DNA of 64,000 nt, from positions 1,693,001-1,757,000 of the forward strand of contig NZ_CP150661.1 in assembly GCF_038024105.1 (NCBI RefSeq), given 5' to 3'. Shown here in pieces: positions 19,801-28,076 of this stretch. Below the pieces are notes generated by a model. That model worked only from the letters and a program-made list of their open reading frames with translations, made no database searches and had not been told where the DNA came from. The DNA comes from Polaribacter butkevichii. Lineage in GTDB: Bacteria; Bacteroidota; Bacteroidia; Flavobacteriales; Flavobacteriaceae. Numbering within the stretch: the stretch's first letter is position 1; every line of letters starts with the position of its first letter. A program made the translations under genes and the position numbers.

Positions 19801-22800
19801 TACAATATAGGTGATGACGTTAGCCTTAAAATAGGTTCTGCTTCAGAAAACATTACCGTAATTATTCAAATTGAAAAGAATTATAAAACAATAGCTACTC
19901 ATTTAATAAAATTGAGTAACACTATAAAAACCATTAAAATTCCTGTTAACAAAGAAGATGTTGGTGGTTTTGCTGTAAAATATCACTTTGTAAATTACAA
20001 TTATTTTAAAAGTGGTAGTTTATTGATAAACGTTCCTGAAAAGCAAGAATCGATAGATATTGAAACCAATATTTTTAGAGATAAATTACAACCAGGACAA
20101 GATGAAGCTTGGAGTTTTACCATTAAGGATGATAAAAAAAATACGGTTACAGCAGAAATTTTAGCATCTATGTACGATGCTTCTTTAGATGAGTTTAAAC
20201 CTCATAATTGGAATTTTAATCCTATTACCCCAAAACCAAAATATTATTCTTATACAAATAGTAACGCCAATCATAGTTTTGGTACTGTTAATTTTAGCAT
20301 CAGAAATAACCAAAAAAGATATTATAATTTTGCCACTAATTCTTACGATTCTTACAATTGGTTTGGCTTTAGTTTAAATGGAAACAGATGGCAAAATCAA
20401 CAATATTTAAGAAACATCAAAAGAAAAATAGAAAGTACTAGAATCGATTTTGATGGAACAATAACTGGTTTTATTGCTGATGAAAATGGCGAACCTTTAC
20501 CTGGAGTTTCTGTTATAATAAAAGGAACTTCTTTTGGTACAGAAACAGATTTTGATGGAAATTATTCCATCAAAATAAAAAAAGGAGATGTTTTAATTTT
20601 TAGTTATTTAGGCTTTACTTCTAAAGAACAAACAATTAGCAATCAAACAAATATTAATGTAAAATTAGAAGAAGATTCTTCTAATTTAGATGAAGTTGTT
20701 GTGGTTGGTTATGGAACCCAAATGAAAAGGCATATAACCGGAGCGGTTAGTCATTTAAACCCTGAAAATGAAGAAGCAGATATCAGTAACGTTTTAGAAG
20801 GTAGCGTTGCTGGAGTAAGTATTTCTGATGATTCAGAAAATACCCTAATTAGAGGAATGAGTTCTATAACAGGTACTAATAAACCGTTATACATTGTTGA
20901 TGGTGTTATAGTAGATGAGATGAGTTTAAGTCCAGATCAGATTGCAGAAATATCTGTTTTAAAAGACGCAGCTGCCACTTCTGTTTATGGAGCAAGAGGT
21001 GCCAATGGAGTAATAATTATCACAACAAAAAAAGGAATAGACAAGCAATTATTACAAGTAAAAGCCCGTAAAAACTTTAATGAAACGGCTTTCTTTTTTC
21101 CACAATTAAGAACCGACAAAAACGGTCAAGTTCGTTTTTCTTTTACAATGCCAGAAGCATTAACACGTTGGAAACTGCAATTATTAGCACATACAACTGG
21201 GCTAAAATCGGCTACAAAAACATTACAAACAGTTACTCAAAAAGAGTTAATGGTTGTGCCAAATGCACCTCGTTTTTTACGTGAGGGTGATAAAATTACC
21301 TTGAGTGCTAAAATTACAAATCTGACAAATAATCAATTAAGTGGTTTTGCAAAACTAATTTTAACGGATGCCATTACAGGAAAAGAAATTGACACTGAAT
21401 TAGAGAACTTAAATTCTAACAAAAACTTTACTGTTGATAAAGATGGAAATACAAGCGTTTCTTGGAATTTATCAATTCCGGAAACCGTACAAGCGGTTCA
21501 ATATAAAATTGTAGCAAAAGCAGGTGATTTTTCTGATGGCGAACAAAATGTTTTACCTGTTTTATCCAACAGAATGTTGGTTACAGAAACTTTACCAATG
21601 TGGATTGGTTCTAACCAAACCAAAACGTTTACGTTAGATAAGTTAAAAAACAATACGTCATCAACTTTAAAAAACCACAAGTTAACGTTAGAAATGACGT
21701 CTAACCCGGTTTGGTACGCCATTCAAGCTTTGCCGTATTTAATGGAATATCCGTATGAATGTGCAGAACAAACCTTCTCTAGATATTACGCAAATACATT
21801 GGCTAGTTTTGTTGCTAATTCAAACCCTAGAGTTCAAGAAGTGTTTAACGCTTGGAAAACATCTGATGCTTTGTTGTCTAATTTAGAAAAGAATCAAGAA
21901 TTAAAATCGTTGATTATTCAAGAAACTCCTTGGTTGCGAGATGCACAATCAGAAACCGAGCAAAAGAAAAGAATTGCTTTATTATTCGACTTAAATAAGA
22001 TGAAAAATGAGCAAGAAAAAGCCATCAACAAACTAAAAGATATGCAGATGAATTCTGGTGGTTTTTCTTGGTTTAAAGGCGGACGCTATGAAAGCAATTT
22101 TATCACCCAACATATTGCAACAGGTTTTGGTCATTTATCAAAATTAGGAGTTACTGATTTTGATGCATCAACAAAAAATATGATTGAGAAATCTGTGCAC
22201 TATTTAGATGGAGAATTGTTAGAACAATACGAAAAACTATTGGAAAGAGCAAAAGAAATTAAAGACAAAGCAAAAACTAAAAAGAAAGGTGAACAAGCGT
22301 ATAAAGATTATTTATCAAAAAATAATTTAGGCTATTTTACCATTCAGTATTTGTATATGCGTAGTTTTTATGCTTCAATTTCTTTGGATGATAATTTACA
22401 AAAAGCAGTTGATTATTATAGAAACCAAGCAAAAACATATTGGAATGATTATAATTTATATGCAAAAGGACAAATTGCTTTATCGTTGTTTAGAAATGAT
22501 GACAAAACAACCGCAAATAAAATTCTAAAATCATTAAAAGAAAACTCAATTACATCGGATGAATTAGGGATGTATTGGAAAGAAAATACATCTGGTTACT
22601 ACTATTATCAGGCTCCGGTAGAAACGCAAGCTTTAATGATTGAAGTATTCTCTGAAGTTAGTGTCATTTCAAATGATCCTGAAAGTGCGAAGAGAAACCT
22701 CAATGATATAGACAATCTAAAAATTTGGTTGCTTAAAAACAAGCAAACCAATAGATGGAAAACTACAAAGGCAACAACAGAAGCGGTATATGCTTTATTA

Positions 22801-23481
22801 TTAAATGGTAACGATTGGGTTTCTATTACAGAAATGGTCTATATAAAAGTTGGTGACAAAGAAATTAATCCAACAAAGTTGGACGATGTAAAAGTGGAAG
22901 CAGGAACAGGTTATTTTAAAACCTCTTGGAGTACTAGTGACATCAAAAAAGAAATGGCAGATGTTACCATCACCAAAAAAGGAAACGGAATTGCTTGGGG
23001 TGGTTTGTATTGGCAATATTTTGAAGATTTAGATAAAATTACTGCAGCAGAAACTCCGTTAAAATTAAATAAGAAACTATTCTTAAAAGTAAATTCTGAC
23101 ACTGGAAAAGAGTTGAAAGAAATTACAAAAGACACCAAACTAAACGTTGGCGATTTAATTACGGTTCGTATCGAATTAAGAAGCGATAGAGATATGGAAT
23201 TTATCCACATGAAAGACATGAGAGCCTCTGGTGTAGAACCAATCAATGTAAACTCTCAATACAAATGGCAAGATAATTTAGGCTATTATGAGAGCACCAA
23301 AGACGCTGCAACAAATTTCTTTTTTGACAGATTACCAAAAGGAATCTATGTTTTTGAATATGATGTTCGTGTAAATAATGCTGGAGAATTTAGTAACGGA
23401 ATTACAACTATACAAAGCATGTATGCTCCTGAATTTACTAGTCATTCTAAAGGTGTAAGAATTCATATTTTAAACAAATAA
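16825..23481 (+). CDS. Alpha-2-macroglobulin family protein with inserted TonB-plug module
   Basis: A 2218-residue secreted protein. The signal peptide starts at the ATG at 16825 (MKKITSTLLMIIAFSSISNA); an upstream TTG at 16801 would only add eight residues before it. The order is an alpha-helical N-terminal part, macroglobulin-type beta domains with the family turn FTDRSIYRPGQTVFFKA near 594, and a bait-region-type domain. A carboxypeptidase-regulatory-like domain follows (about 1210-1290), then a SusC-style plug with VVVGYGTQ and PLYIVDGVIVDE (about 1290-1405). The A2M domain resumes at NETAFFFPQLRTDKNG. The thioester motif CAEQ (near 1646) is intact, followed by an alpha-toroid. Related bacterial proteins trap proteases. 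The inserted module is unusual; see findings. Confidence 0.9.
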   Translation: MKKITSTLLMIIAFSSISNAQTTFENLWLQVEKLEIDNLPKSALETVDKIYTKATTENNSAQLIKTLFYKSKFSLTLEEDAQLKVIESFKKHITTSKFPTKNVLENILANLYWQYFTQNRYKFYNRTKTEDKVNVNDFRTWDLNTLFKEINCHFEASLENAEALQTTAIYKYVDILQIEKDSKKYRPTVYDFLANNALEFYKSNETSIASPAYKFILDDSSFLSDYKTFSKLKLTSKDTFSLQFNALKIYQKLIQFHAKENNLDALVDADIHRLNFVNEHATFQNKEPIFLSTLKSSKNIFNKKEVSGLYAFETAKIYRDQANAYTTTKNEKDRFKNKEAIDICNTVIKQFPNSLGAKNCTVLKNQILQKSLSITAEKYISIETNSRLLVNYKNINKLFFTAYKITDAQLLQFNKVYQLEEKIKLINSLEKVINWNAKLRNEKDFLQHQTEVIVPKFKNGTYIIITSENEVLKEDEVFGSAALQATNLSLVENNFNDTHNYQIVDRETGKPIKNAKIHIKNEKRNRGAFINKNLITDKNGFASFKSSEFYNNVKITVKTKNDKASFGDYYISDDDRKNYRDNGNQHAIIKPFIFTDRSIYRPGQTVFFKAIVIKKQGNTSDILKNEYVEVVLYDVNNQEVKSLDLKLNEFGSVAGDFILPNNGLTGNYTIKVNESLEKDSNEYYKYDYNNSTTISVEEYKRPKFETDFKSVTESYKINDSITINGFAKAFSGANITDATVVYRVHRKVQYPSWYYWRRPNPTSSSQEITHGESVTNNKGEFEIIFKAIPDESVSKENLPVFSYEITADVTDINGETHSATSVVKVGYHSLIASISLDDNIDKNSTKNSLKVDTKNLNDEFIPAKGSIKIYKLQAPKNALRQRPWTAPDYQDISENTFRTLFPNDPYLENETDERNWEKGALVHTLNFDTDKAKEFELKNIKNWVSGQYIAVLESKDKFGQEVKDEQRFALFSSKEKQVADNKLFEINTDKTFYNIGDDVSLKIGSASENITVIIQIEKNYKTIATHLIKLSNTIKTIKIPVNKEDVGGFAVKYHFVNYNYFKSGSLLINVPEKQESIDIETNIFRDKLQPGQDEAWSFTIKDDKKNTVTAEILASMYDASLDEFKPHNWNFNPITPKPKYYSYTNSNANHSFGTVNFSIRNNQKRYYNFATNSYDSYNWFGFSLNGNRWQNQQYLRNIKRKIESTRIDFDGTITGFIADENGEPLPGVSVIIKGTSFGTETDFDGNYSIKIKKGDVLIFSYLGFTSKEQTISNQTNINVKLEEDSSNLDEVVVVGYGTQMKRHITGAVSHLNPENEEADISNVLEGSVAGVSISDDSENTLIRGMSSITGTNKPLYIVDGVIVDEMSLSPDQIAEISVLKDAAATSVYGARGANGVIIITTKKGIDKQLLQVKARKNFNETAFFFPQLRTDKNGQVRFSFTMPEALTRWKLQLLAHTTGLKSATKTLQTVTQKELMVVPNAPRFLREGDKITLSAKITNLTNNQLSGFAKLILTDAITGKEIDTELENLNSNKNFTVDKDGNTSVSWNLSIPETVQAVQYKIVAKAGDFSDGEQNVLPVLSNRMLVTETLPMWIGSNQTKTFTLDKLKNNTSSTLKNHKLTLEMTSNPVWYAIQALPYLMEYPYECAEQTFSRYYANTLASFVANSNPRVQEVFNAWKTSDALLSNLEKNQELKSLIIQETPWLRDAQSETEQKKRIALLFDLNKMKNEQEKAINKLKDMQMNSGGFSWFKGGRYESNFITQHIATGFGHLSKLGVTDFDASTKNMIEKSVHYLDGELLEQYEKLLERAKEIKDKAKTKKKGEQAYKDYLSKNNLGYFTIQYLYMRSFYASISLDDNLQKAVDYYRNQAKTYWNDYNLYAKGQIALSLFRNDDKTTANKILKSLKENSITSDELGMYWKENTSGYYYYQAPVETQALMIEVFSEVSVISNDPESAKRNLNDIDNLKIWLLKNKQTNRWKTTKATTEAVYALLLNGNDWVSITEMVYIKVGDKEINPTKLDDVKVEAGTGYFKTSWSTSDIKKEMADVTITKKGNGIAWGGLYWQYFEDLDKITAAETPLKLNKKLFLKVNSDTGKELKEITKDTKLNVGDLITVRIELRSDRDMEFIHMKDMRASGVEPINVNSQYKWQDNLGYYESTKDAATNFFFDRLPKGIYVFEYDVRVNNAGEFSNGITTIQSMYAPEFTSHSKGVRIHILNK

Positions 23482-23515
23482 CTATTTGCATTAACAAAAC
23501 ATTGCATTTTATAGC

Positions 23516-23546
23516 TTGTAACAAAATTTGAATAGTTGTATTTTCG
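23516..23546 (+). promoter_or_regulatory. Putative Bacteroidota promoter for the first small barrel gene
   Basis: A TTG at 23516 and TATTTTCG at 23539 are 20 bases apart. They fit the -33 TTG / -7 TAnnTTTG pattern with one mismatch in the -7 box, 33 bases upstream of the chosen ATG. Confidence 0.45.
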
Positions 23547-23578
23547 CAAACTATTTAATAATAAAAAACAAAAAGATT

Positions 23579-24025
23579 ATGAAGAAAATATTATTAGTAT
23601 TTGGGTTTGCATTAACAGCTAGTTTATCTATGAATGCTCAAGATATTTCAGACCATGCAATTGGTGTGCGTATTGGTGGTGGAAATGGTACTGGAGGAGA
23701 AATATCTTACCAAAAAGCATTAGGACAAAACAATCGTTTAGAAGTCGATTTAGGTTTAGCTAATGAATTTAACGATTTTAAAGCAACCGGTTTATACCAA
23801 TGGATATGGAATTTAGAAGAACGCCTTAACTGGTACGCTGGTGCTGGTGGTGGTCTTGTTTCTGCTGATGGATTAGGAATTTATGGTGCTGGTGTAGTTG
23901 GAATTGAATATAATTTTACTTCTCCTATTTTAATTTCTTTAGACTATAGGCCAGAACTTGGTTTTACAGGTAGTTTAAATGGATTAGCGTCTAATATTGG
24001 TTTGTCTGTAAGATATCAATTTTAA
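23579..24025 (+). CDS. Small outer-membrane beta-barrel-like protein (copy 1)
   Basis: 148 residues from the ATG at 23579; an upstream ATG-less extension to 23528 is rejected because MKKILLVFGFALTASLSMNAQ is a complete signal peptide. The mature protein alternates Gly-rich turns and beta-strands (VRIGGGNGTGGEISYQKAL, WYAGAGGG) and ends in a C-terminal strand with terminal Phe (LSVRYQF), typical of proteins inserted by the BAM complex. It is a tandem paralogue of the gene at 24182. Function unknown. Confidence 0.8.
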   Translation: MKKILLVFGFALTASLSMNAQDISDHAIGVRIGGGNGTGGEISYQKALGQNNRLEVDLGLANEFNDFKATGLYQWIWNLEERLNWYAGAGGGLVSADGLGIYGAGVVGIEYNFTSPILISLDYRPELGFTGSLNGLASNIGLSVRYQF

Positions 24026-24047
24026 ACTTATTTAACCTTTTTATAAG

Positions 24048-24079
24048 CCCTTCTAACTTAACAATTAGAAGGGTTTTTT
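24048..24079 (+). terminator. Rho-independent terminator between the two barrel paralogues
   Basis: CCCTTCTAA pairs with TTAGAAGGG around an 8-base loop and is followed by six T. The two copies are therefore probably transcribed separately. Confidence 0.8.
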
Positions 24080-24181
24080 ATGCAATAAATTATTCGTTTG
24101 CACTAACATTTCATTGGATAAAGCTCATTAAGACCGAATCATAAGCATAAATTTGAACTATAATCAAAAACATATAAAATT

Positions 24182-24664
24182 ATGAAGAAAACATTTTTAA
24201 TTATTGGTCTTTTAATTGCTGGAGCATTTACGGTTAACGCACAAAGTATTTCTGAAAACGCCATAGGTTTGCGTTTAGGAGATAATGATGGATTTGGAGC
24301 AGAAGTATCTTACCAAAAAGCTTTAGGAGATAATAACAGATTAGAAATTGATTTAGGTTTAAGAAACAACAAAAACTACGATGGTTTTAAAGCCACAGGT
24401 ATTTACCAATGGGTTTGGAATATAGAAGGTGGTTTTAACTGGTACGCAGGTGTTGGTGGTGGTTTAGGAAACTATAGCGGAAAAGACAACAAGGATGATT
24501 TTTCTGAAACATTTGCTTTTGCAGCCGGAGATATTGGAATTGAATATAATTTTACAGATGCACCAATATTACTTGCTTTAGATTTAAGACCAGAATTTGG
24601 TTTTGGAAATACTTATAATGATTTTGATAATGATATTGCACTAAGTATTAGATACCAATTCTAA
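24182..24664 (+). CDS. Small outer-membrane beta-barrel-like protein (copy 2)
   Basis: 160 residues with signal peptide MKKTFLIIGLLIAGAFTVNA. It aligns along its whole length with the gene at 23579: shared EISENAIGLRLG-like start, SYQKALG-NNRLE-DLGL, FKATG-YQW-WN, NWYAG-GGGL, GIEYNFT-PI and a terminal IRYQF. It has an extra acidic loop (SGKDNKDDFSE). This is a clear tandem duplication of a flavobacterial beta-barrel family. Its stop runs into the terminator at 24681. Confidence 0.8.
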   Translation: MKKTFLIIGLLIAGAFTVNAQSISENAIGLRLGDNDGFGAEVSYQKALGDNNRLEIDLGLRNNKNYDGFKATGIYQWVWNIEGGFNWYAGVGGGLGNYSGKDNKDDFSETFAFAAGDIGIEYNFTDAPILLALDLRPEFGFGNTYNDFDNDIALSIRYQF

Positions 24665-24680
24665 AAAATCAATATATACT

Positions 24681-24719
24681 AAATCCTCTAAATTAATTTT
24701 TAGAGGATTTTCTTTTTTT
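24681..24719 (+). terminator. Hairpin terminator overlapping the next gene's stop
   Basis: A 12-bp stem (AAATCCTCTAAA with its complement) has a T-rich tail on the plus strand. The stop codon of the minus-strand TfoX-like gene (24693) lies inside the loop, so the structure probably serves both strands. Confidence 0.75.
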
Positions 24720-25049
24720 ACTCGCTTTTGCAAACGGATTAAAATCTAAAGCCAACTGCAACCAATAGTTTAAATTGGCCTCTAAATCTATGGCTTCGTC
24801 AGATAAAAAAACGAATCCTTTCATAGGTTTTCCTGTAAAATTCATTTTATTACAACCTTCTTTTTCTAGAGATTCATCATAAATATCAGGATGAATACGT
24901 GCCATAATTTCTTCTTTAATTACTGCAACATACATTTTATTGTCTACCATAAATAATAAACCACCCATCATTTTTTTTGTGATAAAAGAAACACTTTTTT
25001 CATTCAAAAATTGAGAAACTCTATCAGCCAAATACTCACTAAATGCCAT
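24693..25049 (-). CDS. TfoX/Sxy N-terminal domain protein
   Basis: 118 residues. It matches the short TfoX_N family: KKMMGGLLFMVDNKMYVAVIKEEIMARI is the characteristic core, followed by a GKPMKGFVFLSDEAID segment and a lysine-rich tail. In gammaproteobacteria Sxy/TfoX drives competence genes, but these stand-alone N-terminal-domain proteins in Bacteroidota have no established role. It is followed closely by the DUF4136 and M28 genes on the same strand, in a likely three-gene operon. Confidence 0.8.
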   Translation of the reverse strand: MAFSEYLADRVSQFLNEKSVSFITKKMMGGLLFMVDNKMYVAVIKEEIMARIHPDIYDESLEKEGCNKMNFTGKPMKGFVFLSDEAIDLEANLNYWLQLALDFNPFAKASKKRKSSKN

Positions 25050-25055
25050 TATTCG

Positions 25056-25574
25056 TTATTTTTTTAAAGGATAAGCTTCTAATATTTTATGAATAACTTT
25101 TTTAAAATACAGCTCTCTTTCTGCGGGTTTTCTTTTTTCTTTAATGGTTGATATTAAAACACCTTGCCAAAATAACTCATTGGTTTTAGCATCTACAAAC
25201 TCTAAAGTAAGTGCTTCGTCCACTTTTTTTCCACCAATCGGAATTCCTCCTGCCACATTTAAACCACCGTTTCTACCTCCACTACCTAAACCAATGGCAA
25301 TAGTATTGGTTATTTTAGGTGCTGATAACTTTGCTTTAAAATTGATATAAAAATCAGGATTTTCAACTTCTTTAAATCCTAGTGTTTCCATTTCTAATAA
25401 GATAGCATCAGCAGCTCTGTTTATATCAAATTGATTTAAACCTACTCCAATATCATCAAAAAAAGCATAGGTTTTATATGGCGCAAAATTGGTGTTATCA
25501 TCATAATCTGTAACTACTTTAGATGATGAACATGCCATCAATAAAAACAAAAACAAGTATTTACTATTTTTCAT
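25056..25574 (-). CDS. DUF4136 lipoprotein
   Basis: 172 residues from the ATG at 25574 (MKNSKYLFLFLLMACSSSK). The lipobox LMAC predicts lipidation at Cys15. The mature part has the DUF4136 pattern: DYDDNTNFAPYKTYAFFDD, then an Ile/Gly-rich centre and a conserved DAKTNELFWQGV strand. These small envelope lipoproteins are of unknown function. An ATG two codons upstream is also possible. It lies four bases from the M28 peptidase gene upstream. Confidence 0.8.
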   Translation of the reverse strand: MKNSKYLFLFLLMACSSSKVVTDYDDNTNFAPYKTYAFFDDIGVGLNQFDINRAADAILLEMETLGFKEVENPDFYINFKAKLSAPKITNTIAIGLGSGGRNGGLNVAGGIPIGGKKVDEALTLEFVDAKTNELFWQGVLISTIKEKRKPAERELYFKKVIHKILEAYPLKK

Positions 25575-25583
25575 CAACAACTA

Positions 25584-26573
25584 TTATTTACCCTCTTTAA
25601 GTACAACTCTCGTTGGTGTATCCTTACCATTAATAATACTCTCTGTTCCTTTTGCAACCGCTTGTATGGTTTGTGTAATTACGGTGATATTTAACGTTTC
25701 TACTTCATCAGAAGCCTGATGATAATCTTTATCAACATCTATTGGTGTGGTAGAAAAAGTATGCGAAGGCACCCCTAATCTTGCCAAAGAAGCATTGTCT
25801 GATCTAAAAAATAAATTAAACTTTTTATACGGATCTGGAAACAATTGATACCCTGACCCCACTAAGTTTTTCTGAATTATTTTACCAAAATCAGATCTTT
25901 CAAAACCTGTTAACCAAGCTGTATTTGGTCCAAAACTAGGTGTTTTACCAATCATCTCTAAGTTAATACCAGCAACAAATTTAGTAGCATCAATTCCTTT
26001 TCCAAAATGAGTAGAACCAATTAAGCCCAATTCTTCTCCCGTAAAAGCTACAAAGAGAATCGTTCTTTCATTAGTTCCTTTCGTTTTAAAGTATTCTGCC
26101 AAAGCTAAAACACCAGTTACTCCAGAAGCATCATCATTTGCGCCATTATAAATACTATCTAATTGTCCTTCTTTTTTCTTAATTCCTAAATGATCATAAT
26201 GTGCAGAAACAACTACAATTTCATTTTTCTTAGACTTTCCTTCTAACACACCAATAATATTACTTGTTGTAAGTTCTTTATTAGAACTTCTATCTGTAAA
26301 TGTAAAAGTCTGTCTGTAATTTTCTAAAGTATCATACGTAGTTAACCCTATTCTTTTAAACTCATTTTCTATGTATTTAGCTGCTTTTTCAATTCCTGGA
26401 GTTCCTGTTTTTCTTCCTTCCATGTCATCAGAAGCTAGTGTATAAAGGTGTTTTTTAACAGTAACAGAATCTATCGTTGCTATCTTTTTTTCTGATTTAA
26501 CAACATTAGAACTCTCTTTACAAGAAAAGATTGTTGCTACTAAAAGGATATAAACTAGGTTGATTTTCTTCAT
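25584..26573 (-). CDS. M28-family zinc peptidase lipoprotein
   Basis: 329 residues with lipobox TIFSC (Cys17), so a lipid-anchored periplasmic or surface aminopeptidase-like enzyme. The metal and catalytic motifs of M28 are in order: SAHYDHLG near 123 (His, Asp), NGANDDASGV near 143 (bridging Asp), FTGEELGLIGS near 176 (general-base Glu and ligand Glu), NLEMIG near 204, and the last His in VDKDYHQASDEV near 285. All ligands appear present. It is the first gene of the three-gene minus-strand group. Confidence 0.88.
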   Translation of the reverse strand: MKKINLVYILLVATIFSCKESSNVVKSEKKIATIDSVTVKKHLYTLASDDMEGRKTGTPGIEKAAKYIENEFKRIGLTTYDTLENYRQTFTFTDRSSNKELTTSNIIGVLEGKSKKNEIVVVSAHYDHLGIKKKEGQLDSIYNGANDDASGVTGVLALAEYFKTKGTNERTILFVAFTGEELGLIGSTHFGKGIDATKFVAGINLEMIGKTPSFGPNTAWLTGFERSDFGKIIQKNLVGSGYQLFPDPYKKFNLFFRSDNASLARLGVPSHTFSTTPIDVDKDYHQASDEVETLNITVITQTIQAVAKGTESIINGKDTPTRVVLKEGK

Positions 26574-26617
26574 ACGAATTGATTTTTAAAAGGATAAATA
26601 TAGCTAATTTTATTTCG

Positions 26618-26625
26618 TATTTTTG
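26618..26625 (+). promoter_or_regulatory. Putative -7 box of the kdsA promoter
   Basis: TATTTTTG is a perfect TAnnTTTG match. It places transcription start near 26632, which rules out translation from 26623 and supports the ATG at 26641. The -33 element is unclear. Confidence 0.45.
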
Positions 26626-26640
26626 TTGAAAATTTATAAA

Positions 26641-27459
26641 ATGGATTTATCTCTTATACCAAACATAAAACACACAAAGTCTAACAACTTTTTTTTACTT
26701 GCAGGTCCTTGTGCCATAGAAAGTGAAGATATGGCAATGAGAATTGCCGAAAAAGTAATTACAATTACAGATAAATTAGAAATTCCGTATATTTTTAAAG
26801 GAAGTTTTAAAAAAGCAAACAGAAGTAGAATTGATAGTTTTACAGGAATTGGAGACGAAAAAGCCTTAAAAATTTTACGTAAAGTATCAGAAACTTTTAA
26901 TGTACCCACAGTTACAGACATTCACGAAGTTTCAGATGCCATAAAAGCCGCAGAATATGTAGATGTTTTACAGATTCCTGCATTTTTAGTACGCCAAACA
27001 GACTTAGTGGTTGCAGCAGCAAAAACAGGTAAGGTTGTCAACTTAAAAAAAGGACAATTTATGAGTCCGGGTGCCATGAAACACGCCGTACAAAAAGTAA
27101 AAGATGCGGGTTCAGAAAAAGCGTGGATTACAGATAGAGGAACCATGTTTGGCTACCAAGACATGATTGTAGATTTTAGGGGAATCCCAGAAATGCGAAA
27201 ATTTGCACCAACAATTTTAGATGTTACCCATTCTTTACAACAGCCAAATCAAGTTGCCGGAGTTACAGGTGGTAGACCAGATATGATTGAAACCATTGCA
27301 AGAGCCGGAATTGTAAACAACGTAGATGGTTTATTTATAGAAACTCATTTCGATCCTGCAAATGCAAAATCTGACGGAGCAAACATGTTACATTTAGACA
27401 ATTTAGAAAGTTTATTAACCAACTTAGTTGCTATTAGAAAAACAATTAATAGTTTATAA
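26641..27459 (+). CDS. kdsA: 3-deoxy-8-phosphooctulonate synthase
   Basis: 272 residues. It condenses phosphoenolpyruvate with D-arabinose 5-phosphate in the cytoplasm, the first committed step to Kdo for the LPS inner core. Motifs are AGPCAIES near 23, FKGSFKKANRSR near 54, the LVRQTDL loop near 118, NLKKGQF near 137, a DVTHSLQQPN segment near 194 and the C-terminal ETHFDPANAKSDGANML. The ATG at 26641 is preferred to one at 26623 (see the promoter entry). Confidence 0.94.
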   Translation: MDLSLIPNIKHTKSNNFFLLAGPCAIESEDMAMRIAEKVITITDKLEIPYIFKGSFKKANRSRIDSFTGIGDEKALKILRKVSETFNVPTVTDIHEVSDAIKAAEYVDVLQIPAFLVRQTDLVVAAAKTGKVVNLKKGQFMSPGAMKHAVQKVKDAGSEKAWITDRGTMFGYQDMIVDFRGIPEMRKFAPTILDVTHSLQQPNQVAGVTGGRPDMIETIARAGIVNNVDGLFIETHFDPANAKSDGANMLHLDNLESLLTNLVAIRKTINSL

Positions 27460-27473
27460 AAGAGACATTTTTA

Positions 27474-27555
27474 GGGCGTTTTAACAGGCTTTCACTACTC
27501 GCTTTTTTTCTAAAAAAGAAAAAAGAGCTCAAACAAGCCGTTCAATCCTTAACGC
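27474..27555 (+). repeat. Dispersed flavobacterial repeat, copy 1
   Basis: This element begins GGGCGTT, contains CAGGCTTTC, then a T-run/A-run hairpin centre (TTTTTTTC ... GAAAAAAG), and ends TTCAATCCTTAACGC. The same outer boxes occur in opposite orientation at 33323-33412. It lies in the 3' untranslated part of kdsA, ahead of the terminator. I recall similar sequences scattered through flavobacterial genomes; copy number could not be checked here. Confidence 0.65.
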
Positions 27556-27585
27556 ATTTACTCAGTCTCAATAAAAAATAGTTAC

Positions 27586-27630
27586 ATAATCCTACAAGGT
27601 CTTTCTTTAGACCTTGTAGGATTATTTTTA
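27586..27630. terminator. Strong hairpin terminator
   Basis: A 17-bp perfect stem (ATAATCCTACAAGGTCT) has a 6-base loop and is followed by T-rich sequence on both strands. It lies between the convergent kdsA and DUF1801 genes. Confidence 0.85.
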
Positions 27631-27659
27631 TCTTATAAAACTAAAAAAATATATAAAAA

Positions 27660-28028
27660 TCACTTTCCAAAAAACCCTTTTGTAGTTTGTTGATATGCTT
27701 CTTCTAAAACAGAAATTAGCACCTTTGCATCAATATCATTTACCTTTGTATAACGAAGCGATTTTACTACTTTTCTTTTATCAGAAATTACAAATTCATT
27801 AAATTTTTGCAATTCGCTATTGGTATAAAACCCAACATCTACATATCCTTTCTTTTTAGACGGATTTAAATAACAAAGTGGTTTTTCGTTTAAATAATAA
27901 AAAGGCATTTTCCATTTAAACTGTAAACCAACCTCAGAAAAACTAGTTTCAATTAATAGTTGCAAATGCATTAAAATGGATTTGAAGGGCTCTGGTTGAT
28001 CTAAGATATATGCTTCTGCTGGTTTCAT
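27660..28028 (-). CDS. DUF1801 family protein
   Basis: 122 residues, cytoplasmic. The pattern fits DUF1801: YILDQPEPFKSILMHLQLLI at the start, FKWKMPFYYLNEKPLCYL in the middle and VDVGFYTNSELQ after it. These small proteins share a fold with YdhG/frataxin-like domains, and no activity is established. The gene is monocistronic. Confidence 0.8.
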   Translation of the reverse strand: MKPAEAYILDQPEPFKSILMHLQLLIETSFSEVGLQFKWKMPFYYLNEKPLCYLNPSKKKGYVDVGFYTNSELQKFNEFVISDKRKVVKSLRYTKVNDIDAKVLISVLEEAYQQTTKGFFGK

Positions 28029-28076
28029 TTTTGTATATTCGCGGAAGTTAAAAAAATACAGCTAAATAAAAGTTAT

